This document shows positions 7,170 through 14,369 of a DNA stretch of 19,152 nucleotides, in pieces. Location: positions 1-19,152 of the forward strand of contig JAIRNU010000022.1 in NCBI GenBank assembly GCA_031257945.1, read 5' to 3'. The stretch is from Holosporales bacterium. GTDB lineage: Bacteria; Pseudomonadota; Alphaproteobacteria; BNTO01. A program made the position numbers and the translations under genes. The notes under the pieces were generated by a model. That model was not told where the DNA came from, ran no database searches, and was given only the letters and a program-made list of their open reading frames with translations. Position 1 is the first letter of the stretch; every line of letters begins with the position of its first letter.

Positions 7170-9821
7170 TTACGAGCATGGAATTTGATAAGATGGCTTT
7201 TGCGTGATTTTTTTTGGTTGGTGTTGCGTTTGATTTGTTAAGAGGCAGTACACGTGTCTATTTGGAAGGATAACAGTAGTTCCGGCAGAAAGCTTGTCTA
7301 TAGATGAGACAGAAGAAAGTGCTGGAACCACAACGAGAGCTCTGCTATCGAGTACAAGATCGTATTGGTCAGGTGCAGAAAATATTGTAGTCAAAAACGC
7401 CGTCGCATCATCTTCGTCTTCTAGATTATATTTATTGCTGTCGTCTTCCTCGTTCCCCGCATCTTCTTCCCCGTTCACTACGTCTTCTTCCTCGTCCATC
7501 ACGTCTTCTTCGGAAGGCAGCAGCACTCCATCACATCTAGATAAATCCCAATTTATGGGCGCGGTTCCAGCAAAAGCACCCGCACCTATTCCTTTTATTC
7601 GTTTAGTAACTCCAAATTCTGTTAAGCTCGAACAGCCGTTCAGCGCGTTGTTCTCTATTGCAGCCTCGCCATTAACCTTAAAGCATTTTAAGTTACAGCA
7701 CCTCAAAAAAGCATGCGACCCAACGATAACATCGCTGGAAATACGCACATCTTGGAGACTATCACATCCGCTAAAAGCATATTCCCCTACCGCGGTCTTG
7801 TTAACTTCTCCGCGGATAAGTGCAACCCCATCTGCAGCAAGCACTGTTTGTGTTTTAAAGTCGATATAATTCCCTGCGCAACAAATCATACCGGATACAG
7901 ATATTGGTCCTTTGGCACATCCTTCCACTTTAAAAAAAATGTCGTTCCCGCTCACCCTATCGACTCGCGCCCAAACGGTATGTGCTTTCTTACTTGGCAA
8001 GGAAATTTTAATCTGTATACCTCGCCCTACAATTTGTCTTGCTATTTCTTCAGCTGGTACAGTATTTCCCCCAATTCGTACAGTTTTTAGCTGACAACAC
8101 CTCTCGAATGCCTGCTGGGAAATTGTAGTAACGCCTCCACGGATAACCACTTCTTCAAGCTTACAACCGGCAAAAGCACTGTCGTATAGTATTCCAACAT
8201 TGCCATCAACAAGGAAACGTTTAATCTCACTTCCGCTAAAAGCATTTGGGCCAATTTCGGCAACGCTACCCGGGAAACGTACTGTAGTCATGTTCATGCA
8301 ACCCAAAAAGCACTGTTGGCCTATACTTTGTACTTGTTCCCCGAAAGTTACGTTTTCTAGCCAATCACAGCTCTCAAAAGCTCTTCGACCGATTATTTGT
8401 GCATGTGCGAGACTTATATCGACGTGTTGCTGACCGTGGCACCTCGCAAAAGCACCCATTCCTATATCCTTAACATTTTCAAGATTTATGCTGTGAAGGC
8501 TGTGGCATTCAATGAAAGCACACCGCCCTATCTTTTCCACACTTGACGGAAGAATTATGTTCTCAATATCCGATTGAGCAAAACAAAAATCTGGTACTTC
8601 GCGGAGTCCATTATGAAAAGTAACCCTAATACATTTGCAAAACTGTCGAAAGCCACCTTGACAAAATAAAGATGGGTATTTTTTTTCATCTTGCGCATTA
8701 AACCCATCCTCAAACATGATACTGTATGGTTGGGCGTGCATACAAGCATTGCTCACCCCTTCCACCAGGGATGATGTTATTTCTTGGCTCCCGTTCTCGA
8801 GTGTTGTTATCCCACGATAGGCGTTGCTTAGCATATTGGCTGCTGCGTTATAAGCAATGGTTCCTTGCTGTCGTTTCTGCTCGACTTCCGTCTGAGCCTC
8901 AGTCAATACCATAGTTAGGGCCGTCTTAACTCCCATTAAAGCATCCTGTAGTCGTTGCGGCCCGTCTTCTTGGAATGCTGCTACCAATTGAGTAATTTGC
9001 TTGATTTTGCCTACTTGCGCCAACAATGTTTGCACATCTCTAGTAATACGATCGCGTTTTGCGATACCATCGTTCAGCTTTTGTTTCCAAGGGCTTATAA
9101 TACTGCTTATTTTCGGAAAAACTATTCTGTTACTTGTTGCAAAATAAGCCATCATTTTTTCTACTTGTTGTCTCGCTATCTCTTTTGCAGTTGGCGTTTC
9201 AAATGATGGGATTTCCCACTGCTGGTAATCTAGCTGAGGGATTAGTGCTGACCATAGGATTGCCTTAATTTCTTGTTGGGCCGCAAGTGGCTGATGGCCA
9301 TCGTCAGGCATCCCTTGCAAAAGGGCGTCACGGAGACGCCGCATGTCTTCTGGAGAAATATCTATTACTTGAAGACCCGTCATGACTTGAGCCACAAATC
9401 GCTCTTTTGCTGCGGCAATTGGAGCTTCTTCTGCGGCAATTCTGACATCTGCTGCGGCAATTGGAGCTTCTTCTGCGGCAATTCGGGCTTCTTCCGCGGC
9501 TCTGTCTGCGGCCGCTCTTCTCTCCTGTTGTGCTCTATAACACATGGTGACAAACGACCCAACGGTACAAATTAACCCGCATATTACTGATGGATGTACT
9601 TTGCGGAGAATGCTTGGCGGGCTCTTCATCGTTCTTACTGCAGCATATTGCGCTACACCAGTAACCATTGCTGCTATAGCACCAACGCAACCAGATTGCC
9701 AGCAATAAGTCCATAGTGGTATTGCGTACTGCATGGCTAACTCTTCTCGTTGCATGTCTACGGCATGCGGAGTGTTAACACTTATACAGATAGTAAGGGC
9801 GATGATCCCAAGTTTTTTCAT
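7170..9821 (-). CDS. Large exported BspA-like leucine-rich repeat protein
   Basis: 883 residues. Signal peptide 1-21 (MKKLGIIALTICISVNTPHA). Two hydrophobic segments (~36-62 and ~78-96) could anchor it in a membrane. A charged Ala/Glu/Arg helix follows (~97-140) with a 14-residue duplication, then a helical domain to ~350. LRR_5/BspA repeats run from ~385 to ~590 and again from ~670 to ~760 with the F-x-x-C-x-x-L signature (FIECHSL, FESCDWL, FSGCDSL). A non-repeat segment (~595-665) splits the two blocks. A highly acidic stretch (~770-800) and a polar tail end the protein. BspA-type LRRs mediate adhesion or host binding in other organisms; the role here is inferred. The ATG at 9821 is preceded only by a weak ribosome site, but it fits the signal peptide. 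Confidence 0.85.
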   Translation of the reverse strand: MKKLGIIALTICISVNTPHAVDMQREELAMQYAIPLWTYCWQSGCVGAIAAMVTGVAQYAAVRTMKSPPSILRKVHPSVICGLICTVGSFVTMCYRAQQERRAAADRAAEEARIAAEEAPIAAADVRIAAEEAPIAAAKERFVAQVMTGLQVIDISPEDMRRLRDALLQGMPDDGHQPLAAQQEIKAILWSALIPQLDYQQWEIPSFETPTAKEIARQQVEKMMAYFATSNRIVFPKISSIISPWKQKLNDGIAKRDRITRDVQTLLAQVGKIKQITQLVAAFQEDGPQRLQDALMGVKTALTMVLTEAQTEVEQKRQQGTIAYNAAANMLSNAYRGITTLENGSQEITSSLVEGVSNACMHAQPYSIMFEDGFNAQDEKKYPSLFCQGGFRQFCKCIRVTFHNGLREVPDFCFAQSDIENIILPSSVEKIGRCAFIECHSLHSINLENVKDIGMGAFARCHGQQHVDISLAHAQIIGRRAFESCDWLENVTFGEQVQSIGQQCFLGCMNMTTVRFPGSVAEIGPNAFSGSEIKRFLVDGNVGILYDSAFAGCKLEEVVIRGGVTTISQQAFERCCQLKTVRIGGNTVPAEEIARQIVGRGIQIKISLPSKKAHTVWARVDRVSGNDIFFKVEGCAKGPISVSGMICCAGNYIDFKTQTVLAADGVALIRGEVNKTAVGEYAFSGCDSLQDVRISSDVIVGSHAFLRCCNLKCFKVNGEAAIENNALNGCSSLTEFGVTKRIKGIGAGAFAGTAPINWDLSRCDGVLLPSEEDVMDEEEDVVNGEEDAGNEEDDSNKYNLEDEDDATAFLTTIFSAPDQYDLVLDSRALVVVPALSSVSSIDKLSAGTTVILPNRHVYCLLTNQTQHQPKKITQKPSYQIPCS
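9412..9495. repeat. 42-bp tandem duplication in the LRR gene
   Basis: Two 42-bp units, near-identical, encode a duplicated 14-residue Ala/Glu-rich helix (EEAPIAAADVRIAA-like) next to the second hydrophobic segment. Frame is kept. Confidence 0.75.
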
Positions 9822-9858
9822 ATTTCGCTACTTTGCAATTTGATAACCATCTTACTAC

Positions 9859-9886
9859 GTTATAGGATCAGTTGTACAGAATGCAA
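9859..9886 (-). promoter_or_regulatory. Probable promoter of the LRR gene
   Basis: On the minus strand TTGCAT (9886-9881), a 16-nt spacer and TATAAC (9864-9859) lie about 38 nt before the LRR start codon. It overlaps the divergent plus-strand promoter at 9872-9900, so the two genes may compete for RNA polymerase. Confidence 0.45.
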
Positions 9887-9900
9887 TTCTTTTTTATGGT
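9872..9900 (+). promoter_or_regulatory. Probable promoter of the Bax-inhibitor-1 gene
   Basis: TTGTAC (9872-9877), a 17-nt spacer and TATGGT (9895-9900) lie about 75 nt before the coding start. It overlaps the divergent minus-strand promoter. Assigned by eye. Confidence 0.4.
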
Positions 9901-9939
9901 CTAGACAAATCTGGACACATTGCGTTTCTTTGTGATACC

Positions 9940-9978
9940 ATGTCTCGTAGTGAGGATTTTATGGCGAGAGAACGATGA
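9940..9978 (+). other. Possible 12-codon leader ORF overlapping the next start
   Basis: ATG 9940 opens a short frame (MSRSEDFMARER) whose TGA overlaps the ATG at 9975 as ATGA. An internal ATG at 9961 has GAGG about 5 nt upstream. It could serve to load ribosomes onto the downstream gene by coupling. It may equally be chance. Confidence 0.25.
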
Positions 9979-10688
9979 GTGCGAACTCAGGAGAGCAAGT
10001 AGTATGGCGTAGTAGCTCTGCCCCAACAGGGGATCGAGGGCTTAATGCGTACATGCAGAAGATTTATTTTTTTATGGCGTTGGGGCTTGGGGTTTCCGGG
10101 TTGATGGCTTACTTTGTGTCAACTTCACAATTTTTGGCTAATATCATCTTCCGGCCGGGAGCGTTTTGGTTAGTAGCGTTGGCTCCGTTGTTCTTTGTAG
10201 TTGTGCTGAGTAAGGCTATCTCAAAGGCCTCGTCGTCTACCGCGCTGCTCCTCTTTGCTGCATATGCGGCATCTGTCGGCGTGTCACTATCATCTGTATT
10301 TTTGGTGTATACAAGCCAGAGCATCATATCAACTTTTTTGATAGTAACAGGGCTGTTTTTGGGGATGAGCGTGTATGGGTACACAGCGAAGAAAGATCTG
10401 ACTTCTATGGGGTCGTTTCTGTTAATGGGAGTGTTAGGCCTTGTAATAGCCATGGTAGTTAATATTTTTATGCAAAACACCATGTTGTCGTTTGCCTTGT
10501 CTGCGCTGGCTGTTGTCATTTTTACTGGGCTTACGGCATATGACGTCCAGCGAGCTAGACTGTCTTATGACGCGGTAGATAATGGAGATACAGCAACAAA
10601 GAAAGCTTTGGTTGGCGCTTTGATGCTTTATATGGATTTTGTCAATTTATTCATTCACATGTTGCGATTGCTAGGAAACAGGAAGTAA
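9975..10688 (+). CDS. Bax inhibitor-1/YccA family membrane protein
   Basis: 237-residue integral membrane protein of the Bax-inhibitor-1 (UPF0005, YccA/YbhL) family. A short polar N-terminus (GDRGLNAYMQKIYFFMALGLGVSGLMAYF) leads into about seven hydrophobic segments. The C-terminal part shows the family's GLTAYDVQRAR and ALMLYMDFVNLFIHMLRLLG blocks, including the Asp of the last segments linked to ion or pH gating in characterised members. Bacterial members are associated with membrane protease control (YccA on FtsH) or calcium leak. The exact role here is unknown. The ATG at 9975 overlaps a possible short leader ORF, with only GAGAG close upstream. The gene is followed by a GC-rich structured block. 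Confidence 0.9.
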   Translation: MSANSGEQVVWRSSSAPTGDRGLNAYMQKIYFFMALGLGVSGLMAYFVSTSQFLANIIFRPGAFWLVALAPLFFVVVLSKAISKASSSTALLLFAAYAASVGVSLSSVFLVYTSQSIISTFLIVTGLFLGMSVYGYTAKKDLTSMGSFLLMGVLGLVIAMVVNIFMQNTMLSFALSALAVVIFTGLTAYDVQRARLSYDAVDNGDTATKKALVGALMLYMDFVNLFIHMLRLLGNRK

Positions 10689-10789
10689 CGCAAGACGAAA
10701 GCCGAACAAAGTGGGTGCGTCCCCTGGCGGTTTGCTGCGGGTCGTACCTCTCCTCTGCGGCAAGTTGGGCTGTCAGCGCTCTTGCGTTA
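10686..10789. ncRNA. Candidate structured RNA in a GC-rich intergenic block
   Basis: This 104-nt block is 62 G+C of 104, far above the AT-rich surroundings. Its ends form a perfect 10-bp stem (TAACGCAAGA 10686-10695 with 10780-10789). Inside, AGCCGAAC (10700-10707) pairs with GTTGGGCT (10764-10771) save for one mismatch, and TTGCTGCGGG (10732-10741) pairs with TCTGCGGCAA (10754-10763) using three G-U pairs. A smaller GGG/CCC hairpin may form at 10713-10723. The G-U pairs favour a plus-strand RNA; a TATAAT on the minus strand just outside (10794-10799) could start a minus-strand one. It does not match tRNA, SRP RNA, tmRNA or 6S RNA as I know them. The left end overlaps the stop codon of the Bax-inhibitor-1 gene. 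Confidence 0.4.
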
Positions 10790-10815
10790 AGGGATTATAA
10801 ATTTCTTTGGCGTAC

Positions 10816-10829
10816 ACTATATATATAGT
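10816..10829. promoter_or_regulatory. 14-bp perfect AT palindrome before the coiled-coil gene
   Basis: ACTATATATATAGT is a perfect palindrome located about 26 nt before the GTG start of the coiled-coil gene. It may contain the -10 region or be an operator; no well-spaced -35 box was found. Low certainty. Confidence 0.25.
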
Positions 10830-10855
10830 ACAACGAGGAAGATAGAAAGTGTTTC

Positions 10856-13522
10856 GTGGATATAAAACGCTGTGTTTTCGCGCTGTATTTCTTTTTTATC
10901 TTGAATAGCTGTTGTTTTGGGATGCTGGGCTCTGTTACTAACAGGGTGGGGGGACACTTAGCGCTGCCACCATCCGCATATTCAGGATTTGGCGGTGCGT
11001 TGGGTAGTACGTTAGGTAGCACAGCAAATGGCGCAAAGGGAGGAGGAGGCGTAGCCCCCGGGCAGAGCGCTAGCCCATCCCTTTTGCAACAAGTACCTCG
11101 TCGATCGCCAGGTAACCTGGCAGTTCGTAGTGCAGATCCGCTCCGTTTGGATGTCTCAAAAATGCCAATAGCAAGAGATGGCGAGTCCGTCGGCGGTGTT
11201 CCTACACAAGTGAGTGATAAGCCAGTCTTGCCTTATGATGCTTTTGGCACCAGTAGTGTTCCTGCGAGTGGGCCATTTGTGACTCAGCAAGACCTAGATA
11301 TACTGCAGCGTGCACGAGGAACTGGTACTGCAGTGGCGTCTACACCTACAAACACAGCAAGTGGGTTTTTTTCTCCACAAAATAGGACAGCAATTAGCGA
11401 TATCGTTGGGCGCGCAGTGGCTCCTCCTGCAACGCCGGGTGCTGTGAAAGTGCCAGCGACTGAGAAGAACGAGTTGATTGCGAAGACGGAAGCGTTGGAG
11501 CAACTACTAGTTCAGAAAGGGGCTGAGTATGATGCCCTTGTGGCTAAGCATGAAGCCGCCCAACAGGGATATGAGGAGTTGATAGCAAAGAAGAGCGAAT
11601 TAGAGCAGGTATTATCCGATAAAGACGCTGCTTTGACGGCATTATCAGCAGAGCAGGAGAAATTGGCGCAATCCCTGTCCAGTAAGGAAGCAGAGCTAGC
11701 TGACATGCTAGCAGAGAAGAAGGAATTGGCGCAATCCCTATCTAGGCAGAAAGCAGAGCTAGCTGATGTGTCAATGAGACATGAAGAAATCCAACAGGCA
11801 TATAATGACTTATCGGCACAGCACGAGGAATTGGCGCAATCCCTGTCCAGGCAGAAAGCTGAACTAGATAGCCTAACCGCGCATAAGATGGCCGCCAAGC
11901 AAGCATTGACGCAGAAAAATGCTGAGTTAGCTGGTGTACTTGCAGAGAAGAACGCTGAGTTAGCTGATCTGTCAGCAAAGAATGGCGAATTGGAGAAAAC
12001 CCTATCCAGTAAGAGCGCGGAGCACAATATTCTTGTAGATCAGCATAAAGCCGTCCAACGAGAATTGGCACGAACCATATCCGATAAGGATACTGAGTAT
12101 GATGCCCTTGTGGCTAAGCATGAAGCCGCCCAACAGGGATATGAGGAGTTGATAGCAAAGAAGAGCGAATTAGAGCAGGTATTATCCGATAAGGACGCTG
12201 CTTTGACGGCATTATCAGCAGAGCAGGAGAAATTGGCGCAATCCCTGTCCAGTAAGGAAGCAGAGCTAGCTGGCATGCTAGCAGAGAAGAAGGAATTGGC
12301 GCAATCCCTATCTAGGCAGAAAGCAGAGCTAGATGATGTACTCGCAGAGAAGAACGCTGAGTTAGCTAATCTATCGGCAAAGAACGGCGGATTGGAGAAA
12401 ACTTTATCTGAACAGAAAGCTGAGCTAGACAGCCTAACGGCAAGTGAGATGGCCGCCCAACAAGCATTGACGCAGAAAGATGCTGAGATAGCGGGTATGG
12501 TAGCAGAGAAGAGCAAATTTGAACAGGCGTTATCCAGACAGAAAACTGAACTAGATAGCCTAACTGCGCGTGAGATGGCCGCCCAGCAAGCATTGACGCA
12601 GAAAGATGCTGAGATAGCTGGTATGCTAGCAGAGAAGAACGCTGAGTTAGCGAGAGTGCTCGCAGAGCAGAAGGAATTGGAGAAAACCTTATCCAGCAGG
12701 GACGCGGAGCATAAAGCTTTGAAAGCAGAGAATGACGGATTAGAACAGACATTATCCGATAAGGACACTGCTTTGACGGTATTATCAGCAGAGAAGAAGG
12801 AACTAGCGCAATCCCTATCAGATAAGGGCGCTGAGTTAGAGGGTATGCTCGCAGAGAAGAAGGAATTAGAAAAAACCCTATCCAGTAGGGATGCGGAACA
12901 TAAGGCTTTGAGAGCAGAGAAGGACGAATTGGAGCAAGCGAAAAACGCCGAGTTAGCGAGAGCACTGACAGAGAAGAAAGCACTAGCACAAACCCTATCC
13001 AATAAGAGCGCTGAGTGTGATGCCCTTGTAGTGAAACAGCAGCTAGAATTAGCTCAAGCAACAAAATTAGCGGCTCGACAAGACGAATTAAAACGGATTA
13101 CTGCCAGTAAAGATGCTGAAATAGCTACTCTTACCGCTAGTCTAAAATCTTCGCAGTTAACGTTGGCCAAGAAGAATGCTGAATTAACAACTATAACGAC
13201 TCAGCAAGAGGCTTTAATGCGAGTATTCGCGAGAAAAGACGCCGAGCTAGCGCGATTAGCCGATGAATTACATGAAGAAGTGTTGGCCAGAATAAGCAAG
13301 GTAACTCAATTGAAAAGAGAGCTTTCAAGAATACTACGACAATTAGCTCTAAAAAACGAAGAGATGGTAATGTTAAAAGAAACAATCGAACAGACTCAAG
13401 CTCTGTCAGCGCTTAGCGAGGCAATTAGCACGTACGAACTATATACTAAACCATGTATCGAGCACATATATAACGAGATGTACAGACTACCCTCCACCAG
13501 ATCACCAAAACTACTTCCATAA
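10856..13522 (+). CDS. Exported long coiled-coil repeat protein
   Basis: 888 residues, unrecognised. The GTG start gives a signal peptide (MDIKRCVFALYFFFILNSCCFG). Residues ~22-200 are Gly/Ala/Ser/Pro-rich and low complexity. From ~202 to ~860 the protein is nearly unbroken coiled coil built from degenerate modules such as AEKKELAQSLSRQKAEL, SLTAxEMAAQQALTQKDAE and KTLSSRDAEHKAL. A short C-terminal piece ends in Pro/Ser-rich residues. DNA copies of a module (11523-11769 and 12093-12339) are almost identical, so the array has been reshaped recently. GAGGAAG upstream is too far (about 15 nt) for normal initiation; a weak GAAAG lies nearer. Long minus-strand open frames here are shadows of the repeats. 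Likely a surface or secreted fibrous protein; function unknown. Confidence 0.8.
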   Translation: MDIKRCVFALYFFFILNSCCFGMLGSVTNRVGGHLALPPSAYSGFGGALGSTLGSTANGAKGGGGVAPGQSASPSLLQQVPRRSPGNLAVRSADPLRLDVSKMPIARDGESVGGVPTQVSDKPVLPYDAFGTSSVPASGPFVTQQDLDILQRARGTGTAVASTPTNTASGFFSPQNRTAISDIVGRAVAPPATPGAVKVPATEKNELIAKTEALEQLLVQKGAEYDALVAKHEAAQQGYEELIAKKSELEQVLSDKDAALTALSAEQEKLAQSLSSKEAELADMLAEKKELAQSLSRQKAELADVSMRHEEIQQAYNDLSAQHEELAQSLSRQKAELDSLTAHKMAAKQALTQKNAELAGVLAEKNAELADLSAKNGELEKTLSSKSAEHNILVDQHKAVQRELARTISDKDTEYDALVAKHEAAQQGYEELIAKKSELEQVLSDKDAALTALSAEQEKLAQSLSSKEAELAGMLAEKKELAQSLSRQKAELDDVLAEKNAELANLSAKNGGLEKTLSEQKAELDSLTASEMAAQQALTQKDAEIAGMVAEKSKFEQALSRQKTELDSLTAREMAAQQALTQKDAEIAGMLAEKNAELARVLAEQKELEKTLSSRDAEHKALKAENDGLEQTLSDKDTALTVLSAEKKELAQSLSDKGAELEGMLAEKKELEKTLSSRDAEHKALRAEKDELEQAKNAELARALTEKKALAQTLSNKSAECDALVVKQQLELAQATKLAARQDELKRITASKDAEIATLTASLKSSQLTLAKKNAELTTITTQQEALMRVFARKDAELARLADELHEEVLARISKVTQLKRELSRILRQLALKNEEMVMLKETIEQTQALSALSEAISTYELYTKPCIEHIYNEMYRLPSTRSPKLLP
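11523..11769. repeat. 247-bp intragenic direct repeat, unit 1
   Basis: This unit recurs at 12093-12339 with about three base differences, offset 570 bp (190 codons). It encodes a coiled-coil module running from YDALVAKHEAAQQGYEEL to SLSRQKAEL. The near identity implies recent duplication or gene conversion. Confidence 0.9.
12093..12339. repeat. 247-bp intragenic direct repeat, unit 2
   Basis: Second copy of the 11523-11769 unit. Flanking modules on either side are only partly alike, so the array is a mosaic rather than a simple tandem duplication. Confidence 0.9.
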
Positions 13523-13559
13523 ACCCATTGCGCCAGGAGCCAGGAGCCGTGCAATCAGC

Positions 13560-14141
13560 CTAGTGGCTTTGCAGCTGTATGAGCTTTGCTGTGATACTCT
13601 TTAGTTCGCGCTCAACGGTCTCTTCTACGACGGCTCGCATATTCTCGTCTATCCACAACGTAACAGCTCGTTTTATTTCTGCGACAACCAGATCGTCAAG
13701 ACTGCTCCCCACGCGAGGATTGCTATTGCTTGACGCCGTTACAATACCATTGACATCATTAATAAACCCGCGTAAAACCTCCTCCACGCGCCCTTTCCCT
13801 TTTTCCACAGGTTCTGGCTCTACAGCAGGAGCCACACCTTCTCCGAGCTCCGCCCCTCCTGTTTGCGGCTTTACATACCCCGCTGCTTTTTGGATAAAAG
13901 TCGGCATTGAAATTTCCTCATAATTTTTGCTGGCAGATGTAGCATCTTCAACGGCATCCTCATTATCAAATGCCGGTGGCAATCGAATTGCCTCAACGTC
14001 CCCGTGCACAATATTATCTGACGTCTCTTCCCACTGCTTAGCCCTTTCGGAGGCATTCTCGCTTGATGAGACGTATTTTTTGATAGAATCAAGTATTTCA
14101 TCAATACTTAAATTGTCTACGGTATCGTCGACCACTAACAC
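13560..14141 (-). CDS. popZ: PopZ-like polar organising protein (DUF2497)
   Basis: 193 residues. PopZ forms a pole-localised matrix that anchors the chromosome origin region and recruits cell-cycle proteins in Alphaproteobacteria. The two conserved ends are present: an N-terminal helix LSIDEILDSIKKYVSS (PopZ-type SMEEILASIRRII) and a C-terminal oligomerisation region SLDDLVVAEIKRAVTLWIDEN followed by AVVEETVERELKSI. The middle (~45-140) is acidic and Pro-rich, as in the family. The start is GTG 14141 or the GTG two codons in; the ribosome site is weak. It converges on the coiled-coil gene and is divergent from tolB. Confidence 0.85.
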   Translation of the reverse strand: MLVVDDTVDNLSIDEILDSIKKYVSSSENASERAKQWEETSDNIVHGDVEAIRLPPAFDNEDAVEDATSASKNYEEISMPTFIQKAAGYVKPQTGGAELGEGVAPAVEPEPVEKGKGRVEEVLRGFINDVNGIVTASSNSNPRVGSSLDDLVVAEIKRAVTLWIDENMRAVVEETVERELKSITAKLIQLQSH

Positions 14142-14168
14142 ATCAACTCACAATCCACTTTCGCCGCG

Positions 14169-14197
14169 ATTTTACTGCATTTTACTTTTTTTCTCAA
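14169..14197 (-). promoter_or_regulatory. Probable sigma-70 promoter of popZ
   Basis: On the minus strand TTGAGA (14197-14192), a 17-nt A-rich spacer and TAAAAT (14174-14169) lie 28 nt before the popZ start codon. Confidence 0.5.
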
Positions 14198-14228
14198 TTA
14201 GTTCTAAAAAAGTATATGGACTAACGGG

Positions 14229-14257
14229 TTGATAGACTGTAATTCTCGGCCTATTTT
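14229..14257 (+). promoter_or_regulatory. Possible promoter of tolB
   Basis: TTGATA (14229-14234), a 17-nt spacer and TATTTT (14252-14257) precede tolB by about 110 nt. If used, the transcript would begin just before the palindromic-element fragment at 14271-14300, placing that hairpin-forming piece in the tolB leader. Confidence 0.35.
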
Positions 14258-14270
14258 TCCACCATGCAAT

Positions 14271-14300
14271 AGACCGTTGCGAAAGCTTCGTTCTTTCGGT
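14271..14300. repeat. Terminal fragment of the 132-bp palindromic element
   Basis: These 30 nt match the left end of the 5456-5587 element (5456-5486) with one deletion and one substitution; similarity then stops abruptly. CGAAAG and CTTTCG within it can form a short hairpin. It lies in the popZ-tolB divergent region. Confidence 0.75.
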
Positions 14301-14369
14301 TTTAACGAAAACTCTCAAAAAAACATTCCAAAAACGCTCTAAAGTTTGTAAAACTCAAGGCGGAGAGTT

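Noticed and set aside
11512..13002. Long minus-strand open frames opposite the coiled-coil gene
   Set aside because: They arise from the biased codons of the coiled-coil repeats and read as Ser/Ala/Asn low complexity without starts.
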